Origin: Akkermansiaceae bacterium UBA7890
GTDB lineage: Bacteria > Verrucomicrobiota > Verrucomicrobiia > Verrucomicrobiales > Akkermansiaceae
Direction: 5' to 3'
Length of the DNA stretch: 6,916 nt
NCBI GenBank assembly: GCA_002501065.1
Contig: DLRK01000106.1
Span: 10,757 to 17,672 of the forward strand
Shown here: positions 1-5,891 of the stretch, one piece after another
How positions within the stretch are numbered: the first letter of the stretch is position 1
Layout of the letters: the number at the start of each line of letters is the position of its first letter
Notes under the pieces: generated by a model
What the model saw: only the letters and a program-made list of their open reading frames with translations
Database searches by the model: none
What the model was told of the DNA's origin: nothing
Position numbers and translations under genes: made by a program

Positions 1-616
1 ACTGTTCTTCGCCGTCCTCCGTCGAATGCCGGGCCAGTTCCGCGGGCGAAGGAGGAAGTCCACGCAGGTCGAGGGAGACACGTCGCACCAGGTTCCGGCG
101 ACTGGCCTCGGGGGAGGGTTTCATCTGTTGTTCCTCCAGGCGGGCGAGGATAAAGTTGTCGATCGGATTGCGGAGCCAGTTCCCGTCCCTGACCGGTGGG
201 ACTGCGGGCTTCCTGACCGGGACGAAAGCCCAGTGTTGTTCGTAGTCTGCTCCGTCCTTGATCCACTCGGTGAGCTTCGCCTTGTCCCCGTCACTGAGAC
301 GTTTGCGGAAGTCCGGCGGAGGCATCATCTCGTCGGGATCCCTGGAGAAGATCCGGTGGACCAGTTCGCTCTCTTCCAGATCGCCGGGGACGATGGCGCG
401 GGCACCCGACTCCAATTCGCTGATCGCCACTTCGCGGAGGTCGAAGCGTAGTCCGCTCTCGCGGGTCTTGGCGTCCGGTCCGTGGCAGGCGTAGCAGTGA
501 TCGGCCAGGAGAGGCTGGATGTCGCTGCTGAAGTCAGCCCCGGTTGCGGGCCCGGGGAGCAACAGCAGACCGGCCCACGCAAGTGGCAGGAGGCGTCCTG
601 TCCGGAAGGAAAACAT
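1..616 (-). CDS. PSCyt1/DUF1549-type secreted cytochrome c-like protein, N-terminal part (cut by window edge)
   Basis: An open frame runs leftwards from an ATG at 616-614 and leaves the window after 205 codons without a stop. Residues 1-27 form a signal peptide (basic FRTGR, then a Leu/Ala-rich core ending near ATGA), so the protein is exported. Residues 28-125 are a PSCyt1-like domain: the haem-binding motif is C41-Y-A-C44-H45 in the context LADHCYACHGPDAK, and M98 or M99 in DEMMPPP is a plausible distal ligand. A linker reading HWAFVPVRKPAVP follows at about 129-141. The start of a DUF1549 (PSCyt2) domain is then visible from about 150 (NPIDNFILARLEEQQMKPSP, then RRVSLDLRGLPPSP). In this family a DUF1553 domain normally follows and whole proteins are much longer, so most of the gene lies outside. 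The molecular role is not established; it is often linked to polymer-degradation loci. No clear Shine-Dalgarno precedes the ATG. The start is chosen because it gives a complete signal peptide. Confidence 0.9.
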   Translation of the reverse strand, partial: MFSFRTGRLLPLAWAGLLLLPGPATGADFSSDIQPLLADHCYACHGPDAKTRESGLRFDLREVAISELESGARAIVPGDLEESELVHRIFSRDPDEMMPPPDFRKRLSDGDKAKLTEWIKDGADYEQHWAFVPVRKPAVPPVRDGNWLRNPIDNFILARLEEQQMKPSPEASRRNLVRRVSLDLRGLPPSPAELARHSTEDGEEQ

Positions 617-693
617 GCACGATGCTATCGCGGGCGGTTTGCGGGAAAAGAGAAATCCGGGGAGCGGCTCAGGGTGGACGGAGAAACTGCGGA

Positions 694-1440
694 TTACCTC
701 GATGGCGGGAGCCGGTGCTTGTCGAACCACTGGTAGAGTTCCGGGGTGGCGTAGGCCGCGGACCAGCTGTTGTGACTGACGTGCTGGAGGGTGGTGAAGC
801 GAACCTTTTTTCCGCCGGCCTTGCGGATGGCTTCCACCATCTCGGCGGAATGCCGGTAGGGCACCGCGTCATCCTCGGTGCCGTGGAAGACCCAGATGGG
901 AACATCCACGAGCCTGGCAGCGTCCCCGGGGTTGCCCCGGCCGCAGATGGGCGAGACCGCGGCAAAGCGATCGGGATGACTGGCGGCCATTTTCCAGCTG
1001 CCGTATCCTCCCATGCTGAGGCCGGTGAGATAGACGCGGGAGCGGTCGACCGGAAACTTCTTGCTGACGTGGTCGAGGAGTTTGATGACGCCTTCCTGCT
1101 GGTCGTCATCGGTCCAGCGACTTGCGGCCGGGCACTGGGGCGCGATGAGGATGTAGGGGAGGTTGTCCCCGCGACTGGCCATGCGGGGTGGACCCCACTT
1201 GGCCACGATGCCCAGGGGACCCCGGCTCTCACCGCGTCCATGAAGGAAGAGAATAACGGGCCACTTCCTGTCTGAGGTGGCGTCAAATTTTTCAGGCAGA
1301 TAGAAAAGATAGGGAACGGATTGCTGATCAGAAATCCTGTGAGTGAGTTCGACTTGTAGACCCGGAGCTGGTTGCCCGGCGCGAAGGGTGGCACAGGAGA
1401 GGAGGACGGTAGTGAGGTTGAAGATGATGAACCGGCGCAT
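694..1440 (-). CDS. Secreted alpha/beta hydrolase (COG4099-like predicted esterase/peptidase)
   Basis: The 248-residue protein begins with a signal peptide (MRRFIIFNLTTVLLSC...LRA|G). Cleavage after A21 is likely. LLSC at 13-16 is an imperfect lipobox, so a lipoprotein cannot be excluded. The mature part has a complete alpha/beta-hydrolase layout: oxyanion motif HGRG (67-70), nucleophile elbow G140-L-S142-M-G-G145, acid D190 in HGTEDDAVP (186-194), and catalytic histidine H223 (HNSW) or, less likely, H220. The YLFYLPEKFD...KWPVILFLHG start and GLSMGGYGSWKMA elbow resemble the predicted peptidases/esterases of COG4099, often annotated as phospholipase/carboxylesterase or dienelactone hydrolase in Planctomycetes and Verrucomicrobia. 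The substrate, probably an ester, is unknown. The length is normal and no key residue is missing. It ends 77 bp upstream of the PSCyt1 gene on the same strand, so co-transcription is possible. No strong ribosome binding site is visible. A candidate promoter with an embedded palindrome lies just upstream (1464-1495). Confidence 0.9.
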   Translation of the reverse strand: MRRFIIFNLTTVLLSCATLRAGQPAPGLQVELTHRISDQQSVPYLFYLPEKFDATSDRKWPVILFLHGRGESRGPLGIVAKWGPPRMASRGDNLPYILIAPQCPAASRWTDDDQQEGVIKLLDHVSKKFPVDRSRVYLTGLSMGGYGSWKMAASHPDRFAAVSPICGRGNPGDAARLVDVPIWVFHGTEDDAVPYRHSAEMVEAIRKAGGKKVRFTTLQHVSHNSWSAAYATPELYQWFDKHRLPPSR

Positions 1441-1463
1441 GGTCTGCTGGGTAAGAAGAGTGG

Positions 1464-1495
1464 AGAATACGAACCCGGTTTGACCGGGTTGTCAG
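1464..1495 (-). promoter_or_regulatory. Candidate hydrolase promoter with operator-like palindrome in a 20-bp spacer
   Basis: Positions 1472-1490 form a perfect inverted repeat, AACCCGGT-TTG-ACCGGGTT (two 8-bp arms, 3-bp centre). Read on the minus strand, a -35-like CTGACA (1495-1490, five of six consensus bases) and a -10-like TATTCT (1469-1464, four of six) bracket it with a 20-bp spacer. Transcription would start near 1457, leaving a leader of about 17 nt before the hydrolase ATG at 1440. Neither strand has a T-run after the repeat, so a terminator is unlikely. The palindrome is seen directly; its role as an operator is inferred. A hairpin in a longer leader transcript is the main alternative. 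Confidence 0.45.
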
Positions 1496-1514
1496 GCGGA
1501 AAAGAACAATGCCC

Positions 1515-1542
1515 TTGCTTATCCTGGGATTGCGCGTATATA
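1515..1542 (+). promoter_or_regulatory. Possible sigma70-like promoter for the helicase gene
   Basis: TTGCTT (1515-1520) and TATATA (1537-1542) are separated by 16 bp and lie in the divergent intergenic region upstream of the helicase. The -35 matches only three of six consensus bases and the -10 four of six. If used, transcription would start near 1549 and give a leader of roughly 150 nt containing the inverted repeats at 1582-1679. The match is weak and based on consensus alone. Confidence 0.25.
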
Positions 1543-1581
1543 CCGCCGCGTCCGGCCTGTCCGCCGGCAACCGAATCCCAA

Positions 1582-1679
1582 GTAATGGTTCGGTCCCTTT
1601 TCCGGTCTCCTGTCGATGAGAGAATGGTTCTGGGTTTCTCCTAATACCCCCTCATCGAGACTTGCCCAGGCACCATTAC
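1582..1679 (+). promoter_or_regulatory. Nested inverted repeats in the putative helicase 5' leader
   Basis: Three inverted repeats are nested around one centre: GTAATGGT (1582-1589) with ACCATTAC (1672-1679), TCGATGAG (1613-1620) with CTCATCGA (1651-1658), and GGGT (1632-1635) with ACCC (1646-1649). The central loop (1636-1645) reads TTCTCCTAAT. Competing pairings exist: CGGTCT (1603-1608) with AGACCG (1694-1699), and TTCGGT (1589-1594) with ACCGAA (1696-1701). Either would cover the bases directly before the helicase ATG. The leader lacks a good Shine-Dalgarno next to that ATG. An RNA structure that controls helicase expression is possible, but folding is not shown here. Confidence 0.35.
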
Positions 1680-1701
1680 GGAAGCCGGGCTCCAGACCGA
1701 A

Positions 1702-2991
1702 ATGAATCCAACCTCGTTTGAGGCGTTGCAACTTTCTGCGCCAATCCAACGCGCTCTTCACGAGCGTAATTATCAATCCCTCACGCCCATCCAGGCCCAG
1801 GCGATTCCGCCTTTGCTCGAGGGAAGGGACCTTCTCGGCTGTGCCCAGACGGGGACGGGGAAGACCGCGGCATTCTCCCTGCCCATTCTGAACGTGTTGT
1901 ATGAAGAACCGCAGAATATCCGGCCCCGGACGGCCCGCGTTCTTGTGCTCACCCCCACCCGCGAACTCGCCAGTCAGGTAGGGGAGAGTCTGCGGACCTA
2001 TGGCAAGTATCTGGATATTTATCACGCTCTGGTTTACGGAGGTGTGGGCCAGGGGCCTCAGGTGAATGCCATGAGGAGAGGGGTTGACATTCTGGTCGCC
2101 TGCCCCGGGCGTCTGCTCGATCTCGTCGATCAGGGTCACATCGATCTCTCCGATGTCGAATTCTTCGTTCTCGATGAGGTTGATCGCATGTTGGACATGG
2201 GATTCCAGCGGGATGTGACCCGGATTGTTGATCTCCTGCCGCGGGAACGGCAGTCACTTTTCTTTTCCGCGACTCTTGGCAGTCCGATTGTCAATCTCGC
2301 CCGCACCATCCTGCGGGATCCGGTGACCATTACGATCGAACCGGAGAAGACCACCGCCGAAGAGGTGCAGCAGGAAATCTGCTTCATCGAACGCGGAGAC
2401 AAGCGTTCGTTGCTCGTTCAGCGGTTGAAAGCGCAGCAGGACGGAGAATTGGCGATTGTCTTTTCGCGGACCAAGCATGGCTCGGACAAGTTGGCCCGTC
2501 ATTTGAACAAGGCCGGCATCGGAGCAGAAGCTATTCATGGAAATCGTTCGCAGGCGCAACGGGATCGGACCTTGAATCGATTCCGCAAGGGGGACCTGCC
2601 TGTGCTGGTCGCCACTGACGTTGCCGCCCGGGGCGTTGATGTGAAGGATGTGACCCTGGTAGTGAACTTTGATCTCCCCAATGAGCCGGAGGCCTACGTG
2701 CACCGGATTGGACGGACGGGCCGGGCAGGAGCGGTAGGGAACGCGGTGTCATTCTGCTCTCCGGAAGAACGCGAATTCCTGCGCGATATCGAGAAACTGA
2801 TCCAGCAGACCATCCCGGTGTCGAATGATCACGCCTGGCATCTGCCTGCCCTTGCGGAACGCCATGCCGATGCACGAAGGGCAGGTGGAAAGGGAGGTGT
2901 GACGCAGAAGCCCTCTCGTGGGAATCGTCGTTCGCGGAGTCGACATCGCTATCGTGGCCGAAGTGGGTCACGTCGTCCGGCGAAGGTCTGA
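1702..2991 (+). CDS. DEAD-box ATP-dependent RNA helicase, RhlE-like (DEVD variant)
   Basis: This 429-residue protein is a complete superfamily 2 RNA helicase that would use ATP to unwind or remodel RNA in the cytoplasm. Motifs in order: Q motif (Y24...LTPIQAQAIP), I A48-QTGTGK-T55, Ia P85-TRELA, GG at 113-114, Ib C134-PGR (usually TPGR), II D158-E-V-D161 in place of DEAD, III S189-A-T191, IV V253-FSRT, V A304-TDVAARGVD, VI H334-RIGRTGR-G343. Domain 1 spans about 1-205 and domain 2 about 220-370. A basic tail (about 390-429) rich in Arg, Ser and Gly probably adds nonspecific RNA binding. The motif arrangement, DRMLDMGF and basic tail fit the RhlE group. The ATG at 1702 gives the usual short lead-in (SFEALQLSAPIQRAL) to the Q motif. 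The nearest purine-rich stretch, GGAAG at 1680-1684, is too distant to be an obvious ribosome binding site. The gene converges on the LarA-like gene, with 46 bp between their stops. Confidence 0.95.
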   Translation: MNPTSFEALQLSAPIQRALHERNYQSLTPIQAQAIPPLLEGRDLLGCAQTGTGKTAAFSLPILNVLYEEPQNIRPRTARVLVLTPTRELASQVGESLRTYGKYLDIYHALVYGGVGQGPQVNAMRRGVDILVACPGRLLDLVDQGHIDLSDVEFFVLDEVDRMLDMGFQRDVTRIVDLLPRERQSLFFSATLGSPIVNLARTILRDPVTITIEPEKTTAEEVQQEICFIERGDKRSLLVQRLKAQQDGELAIVFSRTKHGSDKLARHLNKAGIGAEAIHGNRSQAQRDRTLNRFRKGDLPVLVATDVAARGVDVKDVTLVVNFDLPNEPEAYVHRIGRTGRAGAVGNAVSFCSPEEREFLRDIEKLIQQTIPVSNDHAWHLPALAERHADARRAGGKGGVTQKPSRGNRRSRSRHRYRGRSGSRRPAKV

Positions 2992-3037
2992 GTTTCAGGA
3001 TGAGACCGGATCGCGCCGGCCTTGTCGAGGAAGGGCG

Positions 3038-4333
3038 CTATTCCTTGAAGCAAAGCTCAAGCCGCCCCCCGGCATCGAAACTGAGCGCCACGGGATCCTG
3101 ATTCACCTCGCAGCGCGGATGTTCCGTCAGGGTGGCGGCGAGGTCTGCGCTGACGTAGAGCGTCTCAAGGTGCAGGGTGTTGGGGATGAAGATCCAGCCC
3201 TGCTCCCCGTAGCGCTCGCGCATTCGGTTCACCACCTCCTGTTCGTCTCGCAGGGTGCAGGGAATGGCCATGCGGCGCATGTCTCCGGTGGTAAAGACGT
3301 TGGTGAAGGTTTTTTCCTCGTCGATCGAGTCGCGCAGGCGCCGGGTGATGAAGTCCGCGAGACCCACCCCGATGGCATTCCCCTGGGTTGCTTGCGAAAG
3401 CGCGAGAGCGGCAATGGCGGTAATGCGGGGTCGCGCAAGGTCCTCGTAGCCATTCACTCCCCGGTAGCCGATGACGTTGGTGTCCATGCCCGTACCGCTG
3501 AAGGTCTTGCCGATCTCGTTCACCACCAGAATATTGATGTCGTCGACCGGCAGGGTGGGGAAGTAGTTGCGATGGCGCTCAAGCAGGGAGGGTTCGTGTC
3601 CGAGGATGTCCCCGGGTTGGAGGGCATGAAGTTCCGCGGTCCGGTCGAAGCCGTCCTCGAGCAGGGCGAGGCCGGCGAAGATCTTCCCGGATTCGATCAC
3701 ACACTCACCCATCTCAAGAAGCATGTCCTTCATGACGGGGGTGGGAGCGGAGTGAAAGGTTTCCGCTGATTTGATCTTTCCCATTCCGACCACCATCATC
3801 TTGGTGAGCCCGCTCTGCACCGGTCCCGAGAAGCAGGTGTGCAGCTTGATGCGGTTGAGAACAAGGACGCCGGCGGCCTCGAAACAGTGCCGGTCCATCC
3901 AGACCTCCCCCGTGGCCACTTCTCCGATCCTGATCACGTCCATGCTGGATCGGATCTCCATCCCGGTGGCTTCCTCGGTGAGACCGAGGGACTCGATCAT
4001 GGCTCGCTGACCCTCCGCGGTGGCCCGGTTGTGCGATCCCATGCAGGGAGTGAGGAAAGGGGTGGCGCCGTGCCGGCGCAGCCAGTCTCCGGCAGCGCGG
4101 GTGATGGCCGTGATGTTGTCGATCCCACGGCTTCCCGCCGTGATGGCAACGTCGCCCTGTGGCGGGAGCGTTCCAAGGGTGTCCAGTTGCCGATGAACCT
4201 CGGCTTCCACATCGGCAAGCGGGTTCGAGACGAGGTGCTGGTGGACGCGGTGGACCTGCATGAACAGTCTTGAACGGTGACGGAGTGTGGCAGATGGCCC
4301 TCGCAAGGTGAAGGCTGAATTGTCCTGCTGCAT
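3038..4333 (-). CDS. LarA-like (DUF2088) protein, possible nickel-dependent hydroxyacid racemase/epimerase
   Basis: The 431-residue cytoplasmic protein has no signal peptide. It resembles DUF2088/lactate racemase N-domain proteins: ITAGSRGIDN (64-73), TPCMGSHNRATAEGQRAMIESLG (95-117), and RIKLHTCFSGPVQSGLTKMMVVGMGK (161-186) followed by H194. By eye, H101, H165, K178 and H194 line up with the LarA residues H108, H174, K184 (which carries the nickel-pincer cofactor) and H200. The K-to-H spacing of 16 is identical, and the H-to-K spacing is 13 instead of 10. LarA itself interconverts D- and L-lactate; relatives act on other hydroxyacids, so the substrate here is unknown. The start at 4333 is supported by GGAAGG (4346-4341 on the minus strand) 7 nt upstream. 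Family similarity seems to begin near residue 22 (LFMQVHRVHQHL), so M25 is an alternative start but has no ribosome site. A -10-like TATGAT lies at 4366-4361. It is divergent from the sulfatase, and no larB, larC or larE is in the window. Confidence 0.75.
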   Translation of the reverse strand: MQQDNSAFTLRGPSATLRHRSRLFMQVHRVHQHLVSNPLADVEAEVHRQLDTLGTLPPQGDVAITAGSRGIDNITAITRAAGDWLRRHGATPFLTPCMGSHNRATAEGQRAMIESLGLTEEATGMEIRSSMDVIRIGEVATGEVWMDRHCFEAAGVLVLNRIKLHTCFSGPVQSGLTKMMVVGMGKIKSAETFHSAPTPVMKDMLLEMGECVIESGKIFAGLALLEDGFDRTAELHALQPGDILGHEPSLLERHRNYFPTLPVDDINILVVNEIGKTFSGTGMDTNVIGYRGVNGYEDLARPRITAIAALALSQATQGNAIGVGLADFITRRLRDSIDEEKTFTNVFTTGDMRRMAIPCTLRDEQEVVNRMRERYGEQGWIFIPNTLHLETLYVSADLAATLTEHPRCEVNQDPVALSFDAGGRLELCFKE

Positions 4334-4422
4334 CCAAGCGCCTTCCAGGATGATTGCGGAATCATACCCAGGTGCCGGAGGCGGAATTCCTCGCCAGGAA
4401 TGAATTCTTGTTCCAGGATTTC
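4334..4422. promoter_or_regulatory. Divergent intergenic region between LarA-like gene and sulfatase
   Basis: These 89 bp must hold the start signals for two divergent genes. For the minus-strand gene they contain GGAAGG (4346-4341) and a -10-like TATGAT (4366-4361) without a recognisable -35. For the sulfatase they contain AGGA (4415-4418). The 9-bp word TTCCAGGAT occurs at both ends (4343-4351 and 4411-4419). A 6-bp inverted repeat, ATTCCT-CGCC-AGGAAT, lies at 4386-4401, partly overlapping the palindrome GGAATTCC (4383-4390). Regulation from here is inferred only. Confidence 0.35.
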
Positions 4423-5841
4423 ATGGTGATGCGCTTCGTGTTCACGGCCTTGGCTTTCTGGTTACTGGTCCTGGAATCTCCTGCCCGGCAGCAGCCGAAC
4501 ATCCTGTTCATTGCCGTCGATGACCTGAATGACTGGGTGGGGTGTCTGGGTGGACATCCACAGGCCAGGACGCCGCATATTGATGCCCTTGCAGAACGAG
4601 GAGTGCTTTTCGAGCAGGCCTACTGCGCAGCCCCCCTGTGCAGTCCTTCCCGGACGGCGGTCATGACGGGATTGCGCCCATCGACCACCGGGATCTATGG
4701 TAACCTGAACTGGTTTCGCGATCTGCCGCAATACAGGGAGTGGGTGACTTTGCCGCAATACTTCCGTCAGCATGGCTACCTGGCCTGGGGTGGGGGAAAG
4801 CTGTATCACCAGCCCCACGGGAAATTCTCCGATCCCATCTCCTGGGATACACAGTACAACACCAGGATGGGGACTCCGCGTCCGCCTGTCGGGGAGCGTT
4901 ACCGTCACGGGCTGAAGGAGAAATTCTCCAATCCCATCCTGGCCCGCCTCATTGACTGGGGCCCGATTGACCAGTCCACCACGGAGACGGCGGACTGGAG
5001 GACAGCCGAGGGCGCGGCCCGTTTCCTGCAGAAGCACCACCAGAAGCCTTTCTTCCTGGGATGTGGAATCTACCTGCCGCACCTGCCGTGGTACCTGCCC
5101 GGAGAATACTTTGAGATGCACCCGCTCGATGAAATCCAGTTGCCTCCCCACAGGAGCGACGATTTCGAGGACATCCCGGAGGGTGGCCGGCGCATGGCAG
5201 CGGAGGCCGGTGGCATCATCCGCGAGAGCGGGAAGTGGAAGGAAGCGGTGCAGGGGTGTCTGGCGGCCGGTTCCTTTGCTGATGCCTGCGTAGGGCATGT
5301 GCTCAAGGCGCTGGAGAAAAGCCCGTATAGCGATAACACCATTGTCGTGCTGTGGGGAGACCACGGCTATGACGTTGGCGAAAAGAAATTCGCCAAGTCC
5401 GCGCTCTGGGGGCAGACCACCCGCACGCCCCTGATTATCCATGTGCCCGCGAAACTGGGGGGCCATCCAAAGGCCGGGTCCTGCCGGCGTCCCGTGAGCC
5501 TGCTGGACCTTTATCCCACTCTTCTCGATCTCTGCGGACTGCCCGCAAACTCGAAGATCGAGGGTCGCAGCATTGCTCCGCTGGTGCGTGACCCGCAGGC
5601 CGAGTGGCCCTATCCAGTGGTTATAACGCACTCACCTCACTGGCACGGTTCGAACCATGCGGTCCGCTCCGGGGACTTTCACTACATTCATTACAGCAAG
5701 GGTGGGGAAGAGCTCTATGACATGAGGAAGGATCCCGACCAGTGGAACAATCTCGCGAGCGACCCCGGACATCTCACTACCAGGGACGAACTGAGAAAAT
5801 GGCTTCCGGAAACGAACGCTCCCCACTTCCGCGCTGAGTGA
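4423..5841 (+). CDS. Secreted sulfatase, iduronate-2-sulfatase-like, Cys-type
   Basis: This exported type I sulfatase would hydrolyse sulfate esters, probably on a sulfated polysaccharide. A signal peptide (MVMRFVFTALAFWLLVLESPA) precedes a complete domain of normal length (472 residues). Counting from the ATG at 4423, metal ligands D33-D34 lie in AVDDLNDW. The formylglycine site is C73-S-P-S-R77 followed by TAVMTGLRPSTTGIY. Further active-site matches are K126 and H129 (GKLYH), H220 (LPHLPW), D313-H314 (WGDHGYDVGE) and K325. This set matches the human iduronate-2-sulfatase layout, and VDDLNDWVGCLGGHPQ is characteristic of the bacterial relatives. The real substrate cannot be read from sequence. 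The Cys needs a formylglycine-generating or anaerobic maturase, absent here. A TTG at 4354 would put extra residues before the signal peptide and is rejected. The ATG at 4429 (AGGA 10 nt upstream) is as plausible as 4423 (4 nt). The next gene follows 50 bp downstream, so an operon is likely. Confidence 0.93.
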   Translation: MVMRFVFTALAFWLLVLESPARQQPNILFIAVDDLNDWVGCLGGHPQARTPHIDALAERGVLFEQAYCAAPLCSPSRTAVMTGLRPSTTGIYGNLNWFRDLPQYREWVTLPQYFRQHGYLAWGGGKLYHQPHGKFSDPISWDTQYNTRMGTPRPPVGERYRHGLKEKFSNPILARLIDWGPIDQSTTETADWRTAEGAARFLQKHHQKPFFLGCGIYLPHLPWYLPGEYFEMHPLDEIQLPPHRSDDFEDIPEGGRRMAAEAGGIIRESGKWKEAVQGCLAAGSFADACVGHVLKALEKSPYSDNTIVVLWGDHGYDVGEKKFAKSALWGQTTRTPLIIHVPAKLGGHPKAGSCRRPVSLLDLYPTLLDLCGLPANSKIEGRSIAPLVRDPQAEWPYPVVITHSPHWHGSNHAVRSGDFHYIHYSKGGEELYDMRKDPDQWNNLASDPGHLTTRDELRKWLPETNAPHFRAE

Positions 5842-5891
5842 GGCAGGGGGTTGTCATTTGACGGGTTCCTTCCTTGCCCTAGGCTATGGCC

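Noticed and set aside
26..451. A plus-strand open frame (141 codons) at the left edge
   Set aside because: The opposite strand encodes the CxxCH haem motif and the DUF1549 start, so this frame is an antisense shadow.
544..1275. A plus-strand open frame (243 codons) antisense to the hydrolase and PSCyt1 genes
   Set aside because: It crosses two well-supported minus-strand genes with signal peptides and catalytic motifs, and has no motif of its own.
1472..1490. The palindrome as a rho-independent terminator
   Set aside because: It has no T-run on either strand and lies between divergent gene starts, where no transcript needs to end.
1372..1644. A small plus-strand frame in the divergent intergenic region
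   Set aside because: It begins inside the antisense hydrolase, has no recognisable motif, and covers the palindrome and leader repeats. Its translation looks like noncoding sequence.
2992..3038. Possible two-way terminator between the convergent helicase and LarA-like genes
   Set aside because: Only short broken stems are present (GCGC 3013-3016 with 3035-3038, CCTT 3020-3023 with AAGG 3031-3034, with a 3-nt bulge) and there is no T-run on either strand.
2918..3769. A plus-strand open frame (283 codons) antisense to the LarA-like gene
   Set aside because: It overlaps the helicase 3' end and the LarA-like gene, which has a good ribosome site and family motifs. The antisense translation resembles nothing.
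4354..4422. Upstream TTG start for the sulfatase
   Set aside because: It would put 23 polar residues ahead of a clear signal peptide, whereas ATG 4423/4429 has AGGA upstream and starts the signal peptide directly.
4462..5631. A long minus-strand open frame (389 codons) inside the sulfatase
   Set aside because: It lies entirely antisense to a sulfatase with all active-site motifs, and its translation shows no recognisable domain. Long antisense frames are common in GC-rich genes.
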